A stretch of DNA of 19,928 nucleotides. It comes from Zygnema cylindricum. Its lineage: Eukaryota > Streptophyta > Zygnematophyceae > Zygnematales > Zygnemataceae. This document shows positions 16,469 through 19,928 of this stretch, piece after piece. The notes below the pieces were generated by a model. It saw nothing but the letters and a program-made list of their open reading frames with translations, was not told the origin of the DNA and did no database searches. The position numbers were made by a program, and so were the translations under genes. Position 1 is the stretch's first letter, and every line of letters begins with the position of its first letter. The DNA lies in contig JBBHKE010000831.1 in the NCBI GenBank assembly GCA_037447655.1, positions 126,001 through 145,928 on the forward strand, given 5' to 3'.

Positions 16469-17002
16469 TCAAGATTGATGCCAACACTGGTCGCAACGAT
16501 CGCATACCAAAATAAGACCTTGCTCGGAGGACAGATTGCAACAGGAAGGAGGGTCTGCAAAATAAGTGAGGTGGAAAGTCATTTCGTCTTCTAATCCCCG
16601 AATATGGTAGGGGGGCACATTGATTTGATTCTGCGTAATTTTGCGGCCATCCTTGCCCTCCAAAGTGAGAACACCCTTATTCGAAACCTCTACCACCTTT
16701 AAAACCACCCGCCCGACAGAGATATCCAGAGTGTCCTTTTTCTATTGCATCCGATACACAAAATCCCCTGGCATAAATTGTCGTTGACGTGGGACATAAT
16801 TCCCGCTCCTACGTTGGGAATACCATAGCTGATCCCAGTGTTGAGCAGCTTGTAAGTTCCCCATGGCGAGAGGTATTTCCCGGTGAAATACTTTGACCCT
16901 ATCGGAAATCAGTTTCTCGACCGTCTCCTTGCAATCCATCTCCGGAAGAACAACTGCTTGTGTCGAGGCAACGCCGGGAAGGATGGGATGTCGTCTGAAC
17001 AA
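16469..17002 (-). pseudogene. Ty3/gypsy pol C-terminal remnant with PHD-like tail
   Basis: The segment nearest the integrase contains LFRRHPILP and, later, AQHWDQ and a PGDFVY motif, typical of the region after the gypsy integrase core (GPY/F neighbourhood). The next segment carries VLKVVEVSNKGVLTLEG and then a Cys/His cluster, C-C..CDRCDQCWH, like half of a PHD finger. A TAG at 16742-16744 separates the two segments, and a TGA at 16469-16471 stops the frame at the position where a further Cys is expected. No restored protein is given. Confidence 0.8.
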
Positions 17003-17050
17003 GATGAAATAAAGGCTGTAGAAATGGAGGGAAGCCTGTCTGCTGAATTT

Positions 17051-17460
17051 CTACCCCATGGCAATCCAAGGCACCATTTTGTCCCACTCCCCCAAATGTT
17101 TTTCAACACCATATTTCCGCAATGACCGCTTCACTATTTGTACGCACCTTTCTGCCAAACTGTCGGCCTCGGGGTGGTCTCGGCTCAGCCAGTGATGAAT
17201 AAGGCAGAATTCGAAGAGGTAGGCGAATTCTCTTGCGAACTCGGAGCCTTGATCTTCCGCTGGTTCCCCGAATTGGGACAACACTCTTTGCAGGAATGCG
17301 TTTGCAATGGATTTGGACTCCTTCCGGGGCACAACCACCAACTCTATCTATTTTGAAAAGTGTTCTATCATGACTAATACAAATCGGTTCCCCCTTCTCG
17401 TGGTTGAGATAGGTCCCAAAAGGTCCAACGACCATCGATAAAACATTCCTTAGAGGGGAA
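17051..17460 (-). pseudogene. Ty3/gypsy integrase core remnant
   Basis: The minus strand shows LDLLGP (first catalytic Asp region), then VVVPRKESKSIANAFL, DQGSEF (second Asp) and a later SRDHPEAD..AERCVQ..KRSL segment containing the Glu-bearing helix area. A TAG falls after EHFSK and another at 17051-17053. The spacing between FGEPAE and DQGSEF appears shortened by a few residues compared with relatives. The element is therefore not functional as it stands. Confidence 0.85.
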
Positions 17461-17760
17461 GAGAATGATGGGAAGAGAATGAAGCTCAGTCCCGCCCTTT
17501 TTGTCGAAAGCAGCTTTCACTCGGTCACAAGAAAATCATGTTTGTACAATTCGGTTGACTTGGTTCCGCAACCCGTGCCACGAATATGATCCTGTGACCA
17601 GGGATGTGGTACGTTTCTGCCCGAAGTGTCTGCATTGCTGGTGGAGTTGGAAAATAAGAGTTTCTCTGTCTTTTGGGGGAGGAACAACTTTCCTCGTCCC
17701 ATCTGCCCATTTCCGGATCAGGATGACCCATCCCCACTCATACACCGCCATCTGGGTTTG
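17461..17760 (-). pseudogene. Integrase zinc-binding (HHCC) region remnant
   Basis: In the minus strand LHQQCRHFGQKRT is followed by a Trp-Gly-hydrophobic segment and then CDRVKA, corresponding to the H-x(n)-H...C-x2-C zinc-binding domain of retroelement integrases. The first of the paired Cys is replaced by an in-frame TGA. A short tandem repeat of GGGAAGAGAATGA near 17458-17485 shifts the frame before the core domain. Confidence 0.8.
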
Positions 17761-18039
17761 CACACGGGATAATGGTGCTCGAGACAAATGGGGAAGGGGA
17801 GAACCTTGCTCGATGGATTGGAGAGAATTGGGGTTGATCCAAATATCCTTACGCAAAGCCCCTATTGGCGTGCCCCTCCACAACTGCAGAAAAAGTGGAC
17901 ACAACTGCAGAGAAAGTGTACAGTTCCCCCCAAGATCGAAGAAGCCAAATAAAGGTGGAGGAGGCCTGAATAAGTCCCAAACTAATCTCGGGGTCCTCAT
18001 CGTGCTGGGCCCCGGTAGAATCTTTGGTAAAAGGGTCTG

Positions 18040-18425
18040 AGTTTCTGCTCAGTCTATCAGCATTCGCGTGGATTTCCTCGGCTCGGTGGATTATAATGAA
18101 ATTGTATTCCTACAAGATTAACACCCATCTGGCCAGCTTGCCTGTTAACTTACTATTCTTCATGATCCACTTGAGCGGCTAGCTTGCCGGTTAACTTTGT
18201 ATTCTCTATGATCAACTTGAGCGGCTGATGATCCGTAATCAAGGTGAAGTGAATCCTATAAAGATATGGTCCGAAATGTTGAATTGCCCAAACGGAGGCG
18301 AGTAACTCCCTATGGTAACTGTTGTAATTCCCCTCCCCTTTGTTATAGCTTTTGCTAGCTTAAGCCACCACATACTCAGCCCCGGCATGATCCGATTGAG
18401 CCAAAACCTCCCCTAATCCTAACTT
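18040..18425 (-). pseudogene. Ty3/gypsy RNase H remnant
   Basis: The minus strand reads VLAQSDHAGAEYVVA, a TAA, then YNKGEGNYNSYHRELLA..WAIQHF and LITDHQPLK, followed by KLTGKLA. The RNase H catalytic Glu (HRELLA) and Asp (TDHQPL) are visible. The reading frame is broken by the TAA and by a 46-bp duplication. It is contiguous with the integrase remnant in the usual order; reverse transcriptase, protease and gag are absent, so the 5' part has been lost. Confidence 0.87.
18135..18226. repeat. 46-bp tandem duplication inside the RNase H remnant
   Basis: Copy A (18135-18180) and copy B (18181-18226) both run from AGCTTGCC to TTGAGCGGCT, with a few differences. Since 46 is not a multiple of three, this shifts the frame. 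Confidence 0.9.
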
Positions 18426-18426
18426 G

Positions 18427-18815
18427 CTCTATTCTGTATAAAAGAGAAAAGCCCTCTTACTAATCGGCATAGAGGTTTCATTCGTTAAAATTTTAAGATT
18501 TTTACGATTATGCATTCTTTTTAGGGTTTTTTGAACTTTTCGTAAATTTCGTATAGTATTCGTGTACGGACAGGCTGTACGGATTGTACTTGTACGGATG
18601 TACAGAAAGTATGGGTCTAAATTGTACGGACAAGCGAATTGTACGTAATTAAAAAAAAAAAAAAAAAAACGATGTCACTTCATTTCCATTTTTTTCGACT
18701 TCTTGACCTTTCTTCCAGGAAGACACGAAGCCACCATTGTAGCCGCCTTTGAAGCCTCACTAGAGCCGCCATTGAAATCTCTCTTTAGCCTCCGCGAACT
18801 TTCGTAAACGCAGCT
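18427..18815 (+). other. Upstream region of the hAT gene with TGTACGGA cluster
   Basis: Four exact TGTACGGA words lie at 18563-18570, 18576-18583, 18591-18598 and 18623-18630, plus TGTACG at 18640 and TGTACT/TGTACA variants. A poly-A run (18651-18669) follows. Such short clustered motifs near the ends of hAT elements are known transposase-binding subterminal repeats; that role here is inferred from position only. No clear terminal inverted repeat was identified because the other end is outside the window. Confidence 0.55.
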
Positions 18816-19928
18816 ATGCCAAGGATTCGAGGAACAGAGTGGGAGCATGTTGTAGCTCCAACTAGTGGTATACTTGGGGACAATAAATTGTGCATTTGTG
18901 TGTACTGCAAATTACAGTATAATGCACAAGCCACCAGGATTAAGAACCACCTTTTAGGAAACGTGAAGAATGCAGGAATCAGGCCATGCAAATTATGTCC
19001 GGATGATGTGAAAGCAGAGTTAAGTGTAATGGAAATAGACAAGGCTTCTCAGGACTCTCAAAAGCGTACAATATCCGTTCTGGAGAGACTTACTGGAAGT
19101 GCTATCGCGTCTAGCCATCTTGTCGAGTCTAGCCAGAGCAACAAGGTGAAAGGGGTGCAGACGAAAATCCGAGATGCTTTCAATAAACAAAATATAAAGG
19201 AGGTAGATGAAGCATGGCCAAGGCATTCTTTGCCAATGGCTTGCCATTTAGTTTATTAAAAGACCACTATTTCAAGGCTGCAGTGAAGCTTACCGGGGAG
19301 ATAGGGGAGTGTTATAAGTTACCCCACCGAGATGCCATGAGAACTCGTCTATTGACTGTGACTAAGGCGACGATAACTAACGATTTGCAGAGTTACATGG
19401 AGACTATGAAAGTCACTGGTGCCACTGTCACATCAGATGGTTGGACAGCTGTTGACTAAACGCCTCACTGTCACATCAGATGGTTGGACAGCTGTTGACC
19501 AAACGCCTCTCCTGAACATTCTAGCTGTCACCCCAAAGGGGGACATGTTTCTTATGGCGGAAAACACCAGTGGGCAATGTAAAGATGCCGAATATGTTCG
19601 TAAGGTGTTGGAGAAAGGAGTTCTTGCGGTAGGGGTGGAGCATGTGGTCCAAATTGTGACAGATTCTGCTCCTGTTAATAAAGCGGCAGCCTCTTTGCTC
19701 ATGAGCAAGTACCCTTCTCTGACATGGACGCCATGTTCTGCCTATATTTTGGACCTGTTGTTGGAGGATTGGGGTAAGTTGTCTTTTATCTCGACGCCCG
19801 TCAAAGAGGCAAAGGAGGTGTTGAGATTTATCACAAACCAAAATATGAGTGTATCCATCTTTAACAAAATCTCGACACTCCGACTTTTGAAACCTGGAGA
19901 GACTCGGTTCGCGACAAACTTTATCATG
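18816..19928 (+). pseudogene. hAT-type transposase pseudogene (BED-like finger and DUF659-like region), runs off the window
   Basis: The first frame (18816-19259) starts MPRIRGTEWEHV and carries a BED-like zinc finger (LCICVYC followed by RIKNHLL and a Cys-rich CKLC). At about 19212 one base is missing, so the frame changes; homology continues as AKAFFANGLPF..HYFK and TGATVTSDGWT, the DUF659-type region. A 43-bp tandem duplication (19423-19508) brings a TAA and a further shift. A third frame continues as LNILAVTPKGDMFL, VTDSAPVNKAAA and then PCSAYILDLLLED to the window edge. This matches plant-type hAT transposases with BED and DUF659 domains. The hAT C-terminal dimerisation domain is not reached. 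Confidence 0.9.
19423..19508. repeat. 43-bp tandem duplication in the hAT gene
   Basis: Copy A (19423-19465) and copy B (19466-19508) differ at a single position (CTAAACG versus CCAAACG). The change in copy A creates a TAA stop in the reading frame of the gene. Confidence 0.95.

Overview
The window is eukaryotic nuclear DNA: short exons with GT..AG borders, long AT-rich introns full of CT/GA microsatellites, and decayed transposons. The main gene resembles the membrane-anchored, plant-type guanylate-binding (GBP/dynamin-superfamily) GTPases. Together with the hAT and Ty3/gypsy types present, this suggests the green plant lineage, possibly a charophyte-like alga. That assignment is an inference with low confidence.

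Region 1 (1-2573): intergenic or upstream-intron sequence with a TA-flanked inverted-repeat element (128-350), a GA microsatellite (585-732), a 63-bp tandem repeat (1305-1430) and one weak candidate exon (1198-1257).

Region 2 (2574-14255, + strand): one split GBP-like gene. I support twelve exons from in-phase splice borders and continuous family homology: P-loop (2574-2643), a 39-nt switch exon (3014-3052), the G3 DTEG motif (3999-4116), four more GTPase-domain exons (4653-4710, 6036-6100, 8781-8840, 10037-10102), helical-domain exons (10583-10750, 11375-11632, 12185-12397), a two-helix membrane exon (13131-13402) and a terminal exon with a third hydrophobic helix and the stop (14135-14255). 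Together they give about 1.5 kb of coding sequence. Not resolved: the 5' end with the start codon, the stretch carrying the G4 guanine-specificity motif (somewhere in 6101-8780), and a microexon between 8841 and 10036.

The introns are the most unusual part. Two introns hold partial upstream copies of the following exon, and a third holds an array that includes a look-alike of the preceding exon's end and donor. One exon start is present three times (10956, 11147, 11375), and only the last copy is fully usable. A 31-bp repeat occurs as two arrays in opposite orientation on either side of the exons 12185-12397 and 13131-13402. Several introns begin purine-rich and end pyrimidine-rich, so their ends could pair.

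Region 3 (14256-16080): AT-rich, no gene recognised; poly-T, (AT)n and an 18-bp tandem repeat.

Region 4 (about 16080-18425, - strand): a decayed Ty3/gypsy pol remnant (RNase H, integrase, C-terminal tail with a PHD-like Cys/His motif), broken by in-frame stops, shifts and a 46-bp tandem duplication.

Region 5 (18480-19928, + strand): a hAT-type transposase gene (BED-like zinc finger plus DUF659-like region), broken by a one-base loss and a 43-bp tandem duplication and cut by the window edge. A cluster of TGTACGGA motifs lies upstream of it.
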